The notes: a model not told the origin generated them from the letters alone. A DNA stretch of 39,467 nucleotides from Actinomycetota bacterium (GCA_023483915.1 JAMDEO010000061.1:1-39467), one strand, 5' to 3'. Counted from the stretch's first letter, positions 7,657-16,784 are shown. Translations and numbers: made by a program.

Positions 7657-8589
7657 TCAGCCCCGGCGGGGAATGTCTTCCAGGTCTGTTCCGGTGAGCC
7701 GCCAGCTATTGCCTGCAGCCACATTTGCTCGTACCTGCTCGGTGGTCATCGCGCCGGCTATGACTGAGGCCACCCCTTCCTGCGAGGCAAGCCAGGCGAA
7801 GGCCAGCTCCAGGAGCGTGTGGCGACGCTCCAAAGCAAAACCCCGCAGTCTCTCGACATATGCCAGCGCATCGGCAGTCGCCAACCCCCGATATCGATCA
7901 TTTGTTGCGAGACGCGATCCCTGCGGGAGACCCTGCCCCATCCGATATTTCCCGGTGAGCAGGCCTGATTCCAGCGGGAAATAAGGCACCATACCTATCC
8001 CATGGCGCAGGAGGGCCGGCACCAAATCTGCCTCCACCTCGCGAAAGAGCAGGTTCCAATGGATCTGGCAGGCAACGAACGGAGTACGACCCAGCGTCCT
8101 TGATACTTCCGCCGCTTCCTCGATTTGACCCGCATCATAGTTGGAGCAGGCCGCAAAGTGGATTTTGCCTGCGGTAATCAGCTCGCCAAGAGCCTCCTGC
8201 GCCTCTTCTATCGGAGCCTCCGGATCCGGGTGATGTTGGTAGTAGATGTCGATATAGTCGGTCCCAAGACGGCGCAGGCTTACGTCGCATCCCTCGTAGA
8301 TCCTGCGGCGCAGCGCCCCTGGAGCATAGGGCTCCCCAGCAGGACGGCGGGCGAACTTGCTCGCTACGATCACGTCTTTTCTTCGGGGCCCGAGAGCTTT
8401 GCCAAGAAAGACCTCGGAAAGTCCGCCTCCGTACGTCTCCGCTGTATCGAAATGCGTGACCCCGGCGTCAAGAGCAGCATGCACAACGGCCCGGGTCTGC
8501 CGTTCGTCCAACCTTGCCCCGAAGTTGTTGCCCCCAAGCCCAACCACCGAGACTTGCGGTCCGAGGGCCCCAAGCCACCTCGTCTCCAT
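7657..8589 (-). CDS. Aldo/keto reductase
   Basis: 310 residues, a typical (beta/alpha)8 AKR length. It probably reduces an aldehyde or ketone with NADPH in the cytoplasm. The catalytic tetrad is complete: D48 and Y53 in FDTAETYGGG, K78 in ASKFARR and H119 in YYQHHPD. The NADPH-binding end is visible as ASQEGVASVIAGAMTTEQVRAN. The start chosen (METRWLG) has AGGAG nine bases upstream; a reading nine codons longer lacks this. It resembles the AKR11/AKR12 (YajO/IolS) type. It follows the VOC-protein gene by about 100 nt and may belong to the same transcription unit. The substrate is unknown. Confidence 0.9.
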   Translation of the reverse strand: METRWLGALGPQVSVVGLGGNNFGARLDERQTRAVVHAALDAGVTHFDTAETYGGGLSEVFLGKALGPRRKDVIVASKFARRPAGEPYAPGALRRRIYEGCDVSLRRLGTDYIDIYYQHHPDPEAPIEEAQEALGELITAGKIHFAACSNYDAGQIEEAAEVSRTLGRTPFVACQIHWNLLFREVEADLVPALLRHGIGMVPYFPLESGLLTGKYRMGQGLPQGSRLATNDRYRGLATADALAYVERLRGFALERRHTLLELAFAWLASQEGVASVIAGAMTTEQVRANVAAGNSWRLTGTDLEDIPRRG

Positions 8590-8691
8590 AGAATGCGCTC
8601 CTGGCCCGGCAGTCAATGGCGATGCGCACTTGCGCCCGAGGATTGTTCCCAGAGAAGGCGACCGTCATGCCGCCGAGATCAGAGACTGCGG

Positions 8692-9096
8692 TCAAGGCCT
8701 CTCTACGAATTCGACTAGATTGCCGGTATTGTCACGAACAAAGGCGCAGGTCACACCGTCGTGAACCCGCGTGTCCCAAACGACATCAACGCCCTTCTGC
8801 TTCAATGAGGTCACGAGCGTCTCGACATTCTCTACTGCGTAAGCCACGTGCTTCACACCGTGAGTGCGGATATCCGTCCATGGGTGGCGACGTTCTTCGG
8901 GCAGTGGGGAGGCGTCGGGCAGGCAGAAGAGCTCGAGGATGAAGTCCCCTTGGCGGAGAAGGGCAACCTTTCCCGTATCCTCGGGAACGTCCACGACGGC
9001 TTCCAAGCTGAAGCCGAGCATTTCACGGTACCACTCAATTGAGGTCTCGAGATCGCCTACGCTGATTCCGGCATGATCAGGCCGAAGAGCAAACAT
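8692..9096 (-). CDS. VOC-family (glyoxalase/dioxygenase-fold) metalloprotein
   Basis: 134 residues with two beta-alpha-beta-beta-beta modules, as in glyoxalase I and methylmalonyl-CoA epimerase. Expected metal ligands are present: H8 in DHAGISV, E55 in LELF, H83 in VKHVAYAV and E129 in LVEFVE. All four are kept, so it is probably an active lyase, isomerase or epimerase. The start (ATG with a GGTGGCGGAAA leader) overlaps the end of the MFS gene by 20 nt, which implies translational coupling and a shared substrate with the transporter. The exact reaction cannot be assigned. Confidence 0.88.
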   Translation of the reverse strand: MFALRPDHAGISVGDLETSIEWYREMLGFSLEAVVDVPEDTGKVALLRQGDFILELFCLPDASPLPEERRHPWTDIRTHGVKHVAYAVENVETLVTSLKQKGVDVVWDTRVHDGVTCAFVRDNTGNLVEFVERP

Positions 9097-10384
9097 TTTC
9101 CGCCACCTCTACGGTCCGTTTCTGACCCCCGCGTTCCCGCGCTCGGACCTGGGCCAGTTCGGAGGCCCATCTGGTCTCCTTGAGAAACAGGGCTAGAACG
9201 GTGCCGATGAAGAATACGCCTGCGGCCAGGAGATAGGAATATGTGAGAGTGCCGAATATGTCTTCCATCTTGCCGGCCGAGTAGGGACCGGCAACCTGGC
9301 CGACTCCCAGGAAGATGGTGACGAACCCCAAGGAGGCTGAAGCCAGCACCGGCCCGAATTGGTCTCCGCACCCTGCGCCAACGATGCCGGGGACGGCCAA
9401 CGAGCACAGTCCGTAGATCGCAGCAGAGATGATCAGCCCTGCAGTTGTGGGCCACAAGGCGAACAGGACTGCTGCACCAGCTTGGGCGAGGCACATGACC
9501 GCGATTGCTCTACCCCTGCCGATGCGGTCGGAAATCGTGCCCCAAATCACGCCACACAGGAGGCTCGCGATGCCCATGATCAGGAAAATGAACCCGGCCG
9601 ACTGGCTGCTGAAGCCGAGATCTGCGGTAAGCCGCTTCTGAAAGAAGGTGAAATAGATCATGTAGGAGAAGCCGAACATCATGTAGATGAAGCCAATATG
9701 CCAAGCATAGCGGGAGCGCGCGATTCCCCCGAGGCCCAGCGGCACTTTGGTCACCTTGGCACAGGTGACCTTCGTACCGGCATTTGACGCGTCGCGTGGC
9801 CGATCGCGCTGTAGAGCGATCGTAAGAATGCCCACTATGAAAGTCAGTGCCGCGAAGAAGAACCAGGCCCATCTCCACCCATGGATCCCGCCCACCTCGA
9901 TGATTCGGGGAACGATCGGTCCGGCTATCACCAAGGCAAGGGCTGAACCGGAGGTCACGATGCCGGAAGCCAAGCCCCTCCGGCGAGCATCGAACCAAGC
10001 GGACATCAAAGCTACCGACGGCACCAGGCACATGCCGCCACCCAGACCGGTCAGCAGGCGACCGGCCGAGGCCGAAACCATGCCTCCCGCGAGACCGGTC
10101 ACCAGCATGCCCACCGCAGCCAGCACCGTCCCGATGCTGACGATCTTGCGAGGGCCGAACCGCGAAGCCAATATCCCCCCAATGGCGCACATGACGACAT
10201 AGCCGCCCAAGTTCCACGACGCCAGTGAGCCGGCCGCGGCACTGGTGATGTCAAGGTCTTTCTGCATCGACGGCAGAATGGCGCTGTATCCGAAACGGCC
10301 GAAGCCCAACGCTCCGAAGACCCCGAGAAAGCCCATGAAGAGGACAACCCACCTATACCGGGGACTGCGTGTGAATCGCGCCAC
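9077..10384 (-). CDS. Major facilitator superfamily transporter
   Basis: 435 residues with twelve predicted membrane segments in two halves joined by a polar loop near residues 205-225. The motif-A copy after TM8 is GTISDRIGRGRAIAV. The N-terminal half (GRFGYSAILPSMQKDL, followed by GLGGGMCLVPSVALMSAWF) resembles the oxalate/formate-antiporter and monocarboxylate-type MFS groups, so an organic anion is a plausible substrate. Translation starts at GTG, with GGGAGG just upstream. First gene of a unit with the VOC protein. A strong promoter with nearby palindromes lies directly upstream. Confidence 0.9.
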   Translation of the reverse strand: MARFTRSPRYRWVVLFMGFLGVFGALGFGRFGYSAILPSMQKDLDITSAAAGSLASWNLGGYVVMCAIGGILASRFGPRKIVSIGTVLAAVGMLVTGLAGGMVSASAGRLLTGLGGGMCLVPSVALMSAWFDARRRGLASGIVTSGSALALVIAGPIVPRIIEVGGIHGWRWAWFFFAALTFIVGILTIALQRDRPRDASNAGTKVTCAKVTKVPLGLGGIARSRYAWHIGFIYMMFGFSYMIYFTFFQKRLTADLGFSSQSAGFIFLIMGIASLLCGVIWGTISDRIGRGRAIAVMCLAQAGAAVLFALWPTTAGLIISAAIYGLCSLAVPGIVGAGCGDQFGPVLASASLGFVTIFLGVGQVAGPYSAGKMEDIFGTLTYSYLLAAGVFFIGTVLALFLKETRWASELAQVRARERGGQKRTVEVAENVCSSA

Positions 10385-10404
10385 GGTACCTCCCGACAGG
10401 ATAG

Positions 10405-10456
10405 CGATAATCCTATATCGTTTTATATCATATAACGTACCATGTTATGCTGTCAA
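10405..10456 (-). promoter_or_regulatory. Promoter and palindrome upstream of the MFS gene
   Basis: Minus-strand TTGACA (10451-10456) and TATGAT (10427-10432) with an 18-nt spacer. Directly downstream, over the expected start site, is an inverted repeat CGATA-6-TATCG (10405-10420) in an AT-rich patch. The position fits a repressor site; the regulator is unknown. Confidence 0.6.
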
Positions 10457-10584
10457 ACAAGCGGTTAACTGCACATGCGGATTTGATGGTGAGTTATCGG
10501 CCGCGGAAAGAGGCACCTCGACGCACCGGCCGCCGTCAGAGTCGGGCGGGCAGCCGGGTGCACCCCCGGGGCGGGGGAAATTAG

Positions 10585-11184
10585 TTAGACGACCTCAGTG
10601 GCGACCGCAGCCACCCCAAGGCGAAAGGCTGCGAGGTTGACGTCGATCGTCTTCGGTGGCACCACGCGGCGTATTACTTCCTCCCAGGCCGCCGGAGGGA
10701 AAGGCAGCGCGCCGGAGACCGCGCCCAGCATCACGACATTTGCTGCTTTGATGGTGCCTGCCTGTTGTGCCAGGGCATTCGCATCAATGCGGCGCACATT
10801 CGGCCAAGCGGCCGCGATCTGTGCGTCGATGTCGGCCGGGTAGGTTGCCAGTCCCGCGGCCACGGGGCTGGGGTTGATCTGCAGAGCGTTGTAGATCAGC
10901 AGACCGCCGGGACGCAGCCAGTGAACGTAGCGCAGCGCTTCCAAAGCCTCAAAGCCCAGAAGGATGTCTGCGGTGCCCGGGGTGATGAGCGGAGCGGCCA
11001 CCTTATCACCAAAGCGGAAGTGGCTGGTAACGCTGCCTCCCCGTTGGCTCATGCCGTGGACCTCGCTCTGTTTTACATCGTAGCCCTCGGCCATGGCCAC
11101 CTGAGACAGCACATAGCTGGCCAAGACCACTCCCTGGCCGCCCACGCCGCTAAGAAGCAGATTAGTGGTGGGACGAGCGCTCAC
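10585..11184 (-). CDS. iorB: Indolepyruvate:ferredoxin oxidoreductase, beta subunit
   Basis: 199 residues. It is the small (gamma-domain) subunit of IOR, which oxidatively decarboxylates aryl-pyruvates to aryl-acetyl-CoA with ferredoxin as acceptor. The signature NLLLSGVGGQGVVLASYVLSQ is followed by KQSEVHGMSQRGGSV, both diagnostic for IorB. I take the GTG that overlaps the iorA stop as GTGA for the start; upstream codons lie inside iorA in another frame. Coupled translation ensures a 1:1 complex. Last gene of the operon with the acyl-CoA synthetase and iorA. Confidence 0.92.
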   Translation of the reverse strand: MSARPTTNLLLSGVGGQGVVLASYVLSQVAMAEGYDVKQSEVHGMSQRGGSVTSHFRFGDKVAAPLITPGTADILLGFEALEALRYVHWLRPGGLLIYNALQINPSPVAAGLATYPADIDAQIAAAWPNVRRIDANALAQQAGTIKAANVVMLGAVSGALPFPPAAWEEVIRRVVPPKTIDVNLAAFRLGVAAVATEVV

Positions 11185-13007
11185 TGGGCCTCCCTTCCTT
11201 TGGGCGTTCTCAACCCCACTCCGCCCGGTGTCGGGGGCAGAATGGCCTCTTCCTTGCAGAGTTGGCTGCACACGCCGCAGCCGGCGCACTGGTCGGCTTG
11301 GATCTCCACCTTGCGGTCGCCATGCTCATCCACGTATAGGTTGAGAGCCATGCAACCCGCTTGTAGGCAACGTTTGCAGCCGGTGCAAACGTCTGCGTCA
11401 ATCCTGTAAGCCGGTACCCTGATCCTAAATTGGAGGACGCAGGGAGCCTTGGCGATGACCACTGAAGGCTCTTCCGCGGCCAACTCCTCACGAAGGACGC
11501 GTTCCGTCTGTTTGAGGTCGTAAGGATCGATCTCGACCACCCGTTTGAGGCCCATGTCTCGGCAGAGGCCGGGGATGTTCACCTCGGTTGCCGGCTCGCG
11601 GAGAAGGGTCTTGCCGGTCCCGGGATTCTCTTGGCCACCTGTCATCGCCGTGGTGCGGTTATCGAGAATGAGGGCGAGGATCCGGCTCTTATTGTAGGCC
11701 ACGTCCATCAGCGAGTTGATCCCGGTGTGGAAAAAGGTGCTATCTCCGATGACAGCGACGACTTTGTCGCGAGGGTCTGCCGGAGGATCCAAGACCTTGG
11801 CCATACCGTGGGCCATGCTTATGCTCGCCCCCATGCAGGTGCTGCAGTGCATCGCCCCAAATGGGGGAAGCGCACCCAGCGCGTAGCAGCCTATGTCGCC
11901 ACTGACGAATACCCTCAGCTTCTTGAGAACACTGAAGACGCCCCGATGCGAGCAGCCGGGGCACATCGTCGGCGGACGCCCAACCAGGTCTTCCACCACC
12001 GGGGAAGGAACAGCCAGGAGACTCTCCTCCACTCCAGGAATGCCGGCCACCACAAGACAGCGAGCGACCAGGCCCGGATCGAGCTCGCCGCAGATGGGAA
12101 TGATTCCTTTGCCTCCGTCGACCTTGATTCCCTGGAGACGGATAAGTTCCTCGATGAACGGGTCCAGCTCCTCGACAACATAGAGCTTCTCTACCTGGGC
12201 CCGGAAGTCGGCGATGAGTTTCTTGGGCAGGGGATAGGTCATACCCAGCTTGAGGAAGCTGGCCTCAGGGAACGCCTCGCGCGTGTAGGCGTATGAAGCC
12301 CCCGCGCAGACAAAGCCTACGCGTTTGTCTCCCATCTCCATGCGGTTCAGAGGGCTGGTCTCGGCATATTCGGCAAGAGTCGCCAGACGCTGCTCGATGA
12401 TTGGGTGCCGGACGATGGCATTCGCCGGCATCATCGTGTACTTGGTCCAGTTCTTTTTCATCTTCTTGAGAGGTTCGAGAGTGAGCCGCTCACCCGACTC
12501 CACGATGCTCTTGGAGTGAGAGGTCCGGGTGGTGGTCCGGAAGAGCACCGGCGTGTCGTAGTCCTCACTCAGGTCAAAAGCCAGTTTGATGAACTCCCTG
12601 GCTTCCCCGCTGTCCGACGGCTCGACAACAGGAACCTTCGCGAACTTGGCATAGTTGCGGTTGTCCTGCTCGTCCTGGGAGCTGTGCATACCCGGGTCAT
12701 CCGCCGAAACGATCACGAGGCCGCCCTCGACCCCCGTATAGCCAGCCGAGAAGAAGGGATCGGCGGCCACGTTCAGACCAACGTGCTTCATGCAAACGAG
12801 GGCGCGCGCTCCTGCCCATGAGGCGCCGGTGCCCACTTCCATGGCCACTTTCTCGTTGGGCGACCACTCACAGTAGACGCCTTCGTATTTGGCGAGGCTT
12901 TCAAGGATCTCGGTACTAGGGGTACCCGGATAGGCGGCAGCCAGGCGCACGCCCGACTCCCAGGCACCTCGGGCGATTGCCTCATTGCCGGACAACATCT
13001 CGGACAT
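11181..13007 (-). CDS. iorA: Indolepyruvate:ferredoxin oxidoreductase, alpha subunit
   Basis: 608 residues, the normal length. It contains the pyrimidine-binding domain at the N-terminus (LSGNEAIARGAWESGVRLAAAYPGTPSTEI), a middle transketolase-C-like domain, and the TPP domain (PTMCPGCSHRGVF, then GDIGCYALGALPPFG and GDSTFFHTG). Two [4Fe-4S] motifs close the chain: CTGCKRCLQAGC and CAGCGVCSQLC. It forms the catalytic core with IorB and delivers low-potential electrons to ferredoxin. It has an AGGAGAAG ribosome-binding site and lies 8 nt after an ADP-forming acyl-CoA synthetase, the enzyme that would harvest the aryl-acetyl-CoA as ATP. This arrangement supports aromatic amino-acid fermentation. 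Confidence 0.95.
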   Translation of the reverse strand: MSEMLSGNEAIARGAWESGVRLAAAYPGTPSTEILESLAKYEGVYCEWSPNEKVAMEVGTGASWAGARALVCMKHVGLNVAADPFFSAGYTGVEGGLVIVSADDPGMHSSQDEQDNRNYAKFAKVPVVEPSDSGEAREFIKLAFDLSEDYDTPVLFRTTTRTSHSKSIVESGERLTLEPLKKMKKNWTKYTMMPANAIVRHPIIEQRLATLAEYAETSPLNRMEMGDKRVGFVCAGASYAYTREAFPEASFLKLGMTYPLPKKLIADFRAQVEKLYVVEELDPFIEELIRLQGIKVDGGKGIIPICGELDPGLVARCLVVAGIPGVEESLLAVPSPVVEDLVGRPPTMCPGCSHRGVFSVLKKLRVFVSGDIGCYALGALPPFGAMHCSTCMGASISMAHGMAKVLDPPADPRDKVVAVIGDSTFFHTGINSLMDVAYNKSRILALILDNRTTAMTGGQENPGTGKTLLREPATEVNIPGLCRDMGLKRVVEIDPYDLKQTERVLREELAAEEPSVVIAKAPCVLQFRIRVPAYRIDADVCTGCKRCLQAGCMALNLYVDEHGDRKVEIQADQCAGCGVCSQLCKEEAILPPTPGGVGLRTPKGREAQ

Positions 13008-13015
13008 GTCTTCTC

Positions 13016-15190
13016 CTAGGTAAGGTTTTGTCGCTTGCGGTATTCCGCGTACCAGGCCATCCGATCCAGGACTTGGGCTGCCGACCTTGGCGAAGGTAAG
13101 GCGATGGGTGAGTAGCGCCCACCCGTTTCGAGCATGGCCTGCCCCAGCGGGATATCGGGGACGTTGATAATGGGCTTCCCTGTAGCCACCATCAATTCGG
13201 CGACAACCTCCATGAAGTTCGTCTCCCAGGGGCTGAACCCAAGGTAGGAACCGTCTCCGCCGGTCGGCCGGACATCATCGCCCGCATTAGGCACACCGAG
13301 GACAGAGAGAACCACAATGGCATCCACACAGTCGCATTTGGCCACGGCGCGCAGAACCTTTGGGCCCACTTCCCCTCCCGCTGAGGCCACCATGTCGAGC
13401 GGATTGCGGCGGCTGTAGAACGGGGGCAACAGGGCATCCACCTCTTCAAAGACGGACGCCGGAAGTTCCGCCAAAGTCAGATCATTTCGGGCAACCTCGT
13501 CGGCCATCAGAACTCCCACGCCTCCACCGTTCGTCACCACCGCGATCCGCCGCCCTTTGGGCAGCGGCAGATAGGCGAAGGCGAGACCCAGATCCAGGAC
13601 CTCCTGCGTGCTAGTGCAGGTGACAACACCTGTCTGACGGGCTGCAGCGAAGAATACGGCGGCCGAACCGGCCATAGCTCCAGTATGCGAGGCAGCCGCT
13701 TTGCTTCCAAACTCGGTCAATCCCCCCCGGACGACGACCACCGGCTTTACCTTGGTTGCAGCCCGGGTGGATTCCAGGAACTTCCTACCATCGTCGATGC
13801 CCTCGAGATAAAGCAGCGCGCATTCCGTTGCCGGGTCGTCACGGAGGTAGTCCAAGACATCTAGAGCCCCCACCTGGGCCTCATTGCCCACGCTGACGAA
13901 CTTGTCCACTCCGATGCCGCGGCGCTCGCAAGTCTTGGTCATCTGCACCCCAATGTTGCCGGACTGCGAGGCCACGCTCAGCTTGCCCGTCTTCGGATGA
14001 ACCACGATGAAGCCGGTGGCGTGAAGGCGCCGCTCGTTCGATATGAGACCCATGCAGTTGGGGCCGATGAGGGTCACGTTGCCTTCAGTGGCGATGCGAG
14101 CGATCTCCCGCTCCGCTTCAGCCCCCTGCTCCCCGGTCTCGGAGAAACCGGCAGCGATCGCCACAGCGGCCGGGATCCCTCTAGCGGCACACTGCTCCAA
14201 CGTCGGAGCGATCTGCTTACCTCCGACGGCGAGCAGAGCCAGATCCGGTGTTTCAGGAAGGTCCGCCAGGCTGGGATATGCTTCCAGACCAAAGATCGTC
14301 CCGCCTTTCGGGTTCACCGGGTAGATCTTGCCATCGTACCCGCCGTCTAAGATGTTACGAAGCGCGGATCCACCCCACTTGACCACGTCCTCGGATGCTC
14401 CCACGATGGCGACGGATCTGGGAGCAAGAGCCGCCTTGAGGTTCGGTGTGAAAGCGCGCTCTGCCGGCTCCGGCTGCTTCTCGGCAGACAATATGATGAG
14501 CGCGTCGGCCGCAACCGGGTGTCCGCCCTCGACCAGCAGCGGGTTCACGTCAATCTCTACCACGTTCGGATGGTCCAGCGCGATTTGGGCGATCGCTTTG
14601 ATGGCCTTGCCGAGTTCCTCCCTGTCGACTGGGGGGTAGCCCCGGAACGGCCCCAGAAGACGCCTGGCTTTGATGAGGTCCGGCAGCTCCCTGGCGTCGG
14701 AGTCGCTCATGGGCGTTACGGCAAGAGCGATGTCCCCCAGGGCTTCCGTGAGCACCCCTCCCAACCCAAAGGCAACCATCGGTCCGAAAGCGGGATCTCT
14801 CGTGAGACCCACCATGAACTCACGGTTGCCGGCCACCATCTGCTCGACCAAGACCGCTTCGAGCGCGCCTGCGGCGCGCTCCTCCAGCAAGCGGTAGGCT
14901 GCTGCAACCTCTTCCGCCCCCTCGATGCCGAGCATGACGAGGCCGGCCTCGGTTTTGTGATGGATGTCCGACCCTATCGCCTTCATGGCCACTCGACCAC
15001 CGATGCCCTCAGCGGCTTGCACGGCCTCAGTCTGGCTGGAGGCGAGCGCCCCGCGAGGCACTGCGATCCCGTATGCGGCAAAAAGGGATTTGGATTCCCA
15101 CTCGTCGAGCGCCGTCTTGTCTCTCGCTAGGGCGTCGGAGATAAATTTCGCCGTCTTCTCGGCTTCTGCGGATCTTTGTGCGACATGCAT
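13016..15190 (-). CDS. ADP-forming acyl-CoA synthetase, single-chain (copy 1)
   Basis: 724 residues. It converts acyl-CoA + ADP + Pi to acid + CoA + ATP, or the reverse. The order is an ATP-grasp (beta-type) domain at about 1-230, then a CoA-binding Rossmann domain (APRSVAIVGASEDVVKWGGSAL), then the succinyl-CoA-ligase-like domains (SVASQSGNIGVQMTK and AASHTGAMAGSA, the latter with the phospho-His). Many family members place ATP-grasp last, so this is the permuted order. An earlier ATG at 15220 lies only about 5 nt after the predicted transcription start, so I prefer the ATG preceded by GGCGGGGGG. First gene of an operon with iorA and iorB, so aryl-acetyl-CoA is the likely substrate. Confidence 0.9.
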   Translation of the reverse strand: MHVAQRSAEAEKTAKFISDALARDKTALDEWESKSLFAAYGIAVPRGALASSQTEAVQAAEGIGGRVAMKAIGSDIHHKTEAGLVMLGIEGAEEVAAAYRLLEERAAGALEAVLVEQMVAGNREFMVGLTRDPAFGPMVAFGLGGVLTEALGDIALAVTPMSDSDARELPDLIKARRLLGPFRGYPPVDREELGKAIKAIAQIALDHPNVVEIDVNPLLVEGGHPVAADALIILSAEKQPEPAERAFTPNLKAALAPRSVAIVGASEDVVKWGGSALRNILDGGYDGKIYPVNPKGGTIFGLEAYPSLADLPETPDLALLAVGGKQIAPTLEQCAARGIPAAVAIAAGFSETGEQGAEAEREIARIATEGNVTLIGPNCMGLISNERRLHATGFIVVHPKTGKLSVASQSGNIGVQMTKTCERRGIGVDKFVSVGNEAQVGALDVLDYLRDDPATECALLYLEGIDDGRKFLESTRAATKVKPVVVVRGGLTEFGSKAAASHTGAMAGSAAVFFAAARQTGVVTCTSTQEVLDLGLAFAYLPLPKGRRIAVVTNGGGVGVLMADEVARNDLTLAELPASVFEEVDALLPPFYSRRNPLDMVASAGGEVGPKVLRAVAKCDCVDAIVVLSVLGVPNAGDDVRPTGGDGSYLGFSPWETNFMEVVAELMVATGKPIINVPDIPLGQAMLETGGRYSPIALPSPRSAAQVLDRMAWYAEYRKRQNLT

Positions 15191-15223
15191 GGTGCGCCCC
15201 CCGCCCGCCTTGGTTTTCATGTC

Positions 15224-15260
15224 TGGTCTATATGGTAAGTCATTGGACCTTTGTCGTCAA
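15224..15260 (-). promoter_or_regulatory. Promoter of the acyl-CoA synthetase/ior operon with shared operator-like block
   Basis: Minus-strand TTGACG (15255-15260) and TACCAT (15232-15237) spaced 17 nt. The block as a whole aligns with the LVIVD-gene promoter at 16725-16760: both begin TGGTCTATAT on the plus strand and end ACCTT plus the -35. GGTC (15225-15228) and GACC (15246-15249) form outer arms of a partial dyad. A FadR-type regulator is encoded about 1.6 kb away and is a candidate binder. Confidence 0.6.
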
Positions 15261-15345
15261 ACCAACCCTCCGCCGTCTTCGCGACCGCATCTGGCCGCAA
15301 ACAAGCTGCACGGCCGGGACAGCGCGGTGCGTGGCCTAGAAGGCG

Positions 15346-16683
15346 CTAAACGGTGCAGCGAAGCACGTACAGCCCGTCTTGCCAGGTGTCGACGAAGATA
15401 TTGCCGCGATTGTCGACAATCACATCCTCGGTGGTCGCGATCCGCGGCCCCGGCCAGAGGTCGCCCGTTTCGTTGTTGAAGGCCCACTTCTCTGGGTCGG
15501 ACGGGATGAAATAGGCGATCTCCTTCGGAACGAAGGGATCGCTGATGTCATAGATCCTCAATCCTGCATGAAAGTAGCAGCAATAGAGGCGATCGTTGCG
15601 GTCCTCGAGGGCGGGATGATAGTGAGGCTCGTGGATGTTGTGGGGCCCAAACGGTCCTGCACCCACTCCGGGAATCTCGTTGAAGTTTCTGTACGGCCAT
15701 CCCTCCGGAATCTCGGGGTAGGGAAAGATCGAGATGAGCGTTGGATCGGCGGGATTGGAAGCATCCACCATTCCGATGAAGTTGAGGGGCTGCGCTCCCG
15801 TGTCGACGGTGATCTTCTCGTCAAAGACACTATATCGCTCACCCTCTGTGGTCATGACTGCATAGGGCCGATGCGACAGAGGCAGAACGGTATGGCAGCG
15901 CGCACCCCCCAGTTTTCCGGCAAAGGGCGGATGGTGCCGAAGTTGGCCCACCAGTCTAGGCAGCGAGATGTCCGAGATGTCGAGAATGACCATGCCCGCT
16001 CCGCCGTAGCTTACGTAGGCCAGGTCGCCTTTGGGATAGGCGGGGCCGTGCATGACGGCACTGTCGAGAAGAGCAAGCTGCGGATCACCGGCCGGGGCGG
16101 GACCTGCGGGCTGCTCCGCGTAGCCGGCCGTCCATTGGTCGGGCATCCACCAGCGGCCGGCTTCCACCGGATTCTTCGGATCGATGATGTCCAGAATACG
16201 ATAGATGAAGCCGCGGAAGCCCTTGCAGGTGGCGCTCAGATGAACATAGCGACCGCCACCATAAAAGAAGCGGTGCACTCCTCCTCCGCCACCCGTGGCC
16301 CACTGCGAAAGCTTCTTGGGTTTTACCGGATCTTTCACATCCCAAATGATGACACCCTCTTCGAAGGGATCGCCCCACTTCGTGCCGTGCAGCATGGGCA
16401 GGGTACCGCCCAGTGCCGTAACCATGATGCCCGCCGCTACCTGCAGTTTGGGAGTTCCTTGCCCGGGCAGATCCGGACCGGGAATGAATTCCACATACTC
16501 TGGCTTCCGAGGGTCGGTAACATCAACGATCGCCCAGCCCGAGGTTTTGAAGTGAGAGGCGTAGAGATAGTAACGCCCGCCGACTACCTGCATAGCCATT
16601 TGGAACCAGGGCTTGCCCTCGACGTCGTGGTACCCAAGGACCTCCATGTTCTTTGAGAATGCCTGTTTCCCGGCCATGAGCAC
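15346..16683 (-). CDS. LVIVD-repeat beta-propeller protein
   Basis: 445 residues without a signal peptide, so probably cytoplasmic. At least six blade motifs of the LVIVD type are visible: WAIVDVTDPRKP, VIIWDVKDPVKP, YRILDIIDPKNP, MVILDISDISLP, IGMVDASNPADP and LRIYDISDPFVP, plus a closing DGLYVLRC strand. His-rich segments (HNIHEPHYHP, RCHTVLPLSHRP) could bind metal. The function is unknown; propellers of this kind act in binding or as lyases and hydrolases. The start is a GTG with AAAGGA seven bases upstream; an ATG two codons later is also possible. It is divergent from a FadR-type regulator gene and probably its target. Confidence 0.78.
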   Translation of the reverse strand: MLMAGKQAFSKNMEVLGYHDVEGKPWFQMAMQVVGGRYYLYASHFKTSGWAIVDVTDPRKPEYVEFIPGPDLPGQGTPKLQVAAGIMVTALGGTLPMLHGTKWGDPFEEGVIIWDVKDPVKPKKLSQWATGGGGGVHRFFYGGGRYVHLSATCKGFRGFIYRILDIIDPKNPVEAGRWWMPDQWTAGYAEQPAGPAPAGDPQLALLDSAVMHGPAYPKGDLAYVSYGGAGMVILDISDISLPRLVGQLRHHPPFAGKLGGARCHTVLPLSHRPYAVMTTEGERYSVFDEKITVDTGAQPLNFIGMVDASNPADPTLISIFPYPEIPEGWPYRNFNEIPGVGAGPFGPHNIHEPHYHPALEDRNDRLYCCYFHAGLRIYDISDPFVPKEIAYFIPSDPEKWAFNNETGDLWPGPRIATTEDVIVDNRGNIFVDTWQDGLYVLRCTV

Positions 16684-16724
16684 TCACTTTTCCTTTGAGG
16701 AGCGAGTTGCGCCCTTCTGAACGA

Positions 16725-16760
16725 TGGTCTATATAGTAGATATTTATACCTTGTTGTCAA
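16725..16760 (-). promoter_or_regulatory. Promoter of the LVIVD gene with operator-like block
   Basis: Minus-strand TTGACA (16755-16760) and TACTAT (16733-16738), 16-nt spacer. The region between GGTCTATAT and TTATACC on the plus strand is an AT-rich partial palindrome covering the -10 and spacer. It is the second copy of the block found at the acyl-CoA synthetase/ior promoter. Confidence 0.6.
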
Positions 16761-16784
16761 GAGCGGTTTGCTCAGGAGCGTAGT

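Noticed and set aside
15379-16656. Plus-strand open frame of 425 codons opposite the LVIVD gene
   Set aside because: Shadow of the propeller gene; no recognisable domain, no ribosome-binding site, while the minus-strand product has six repeat motifs.
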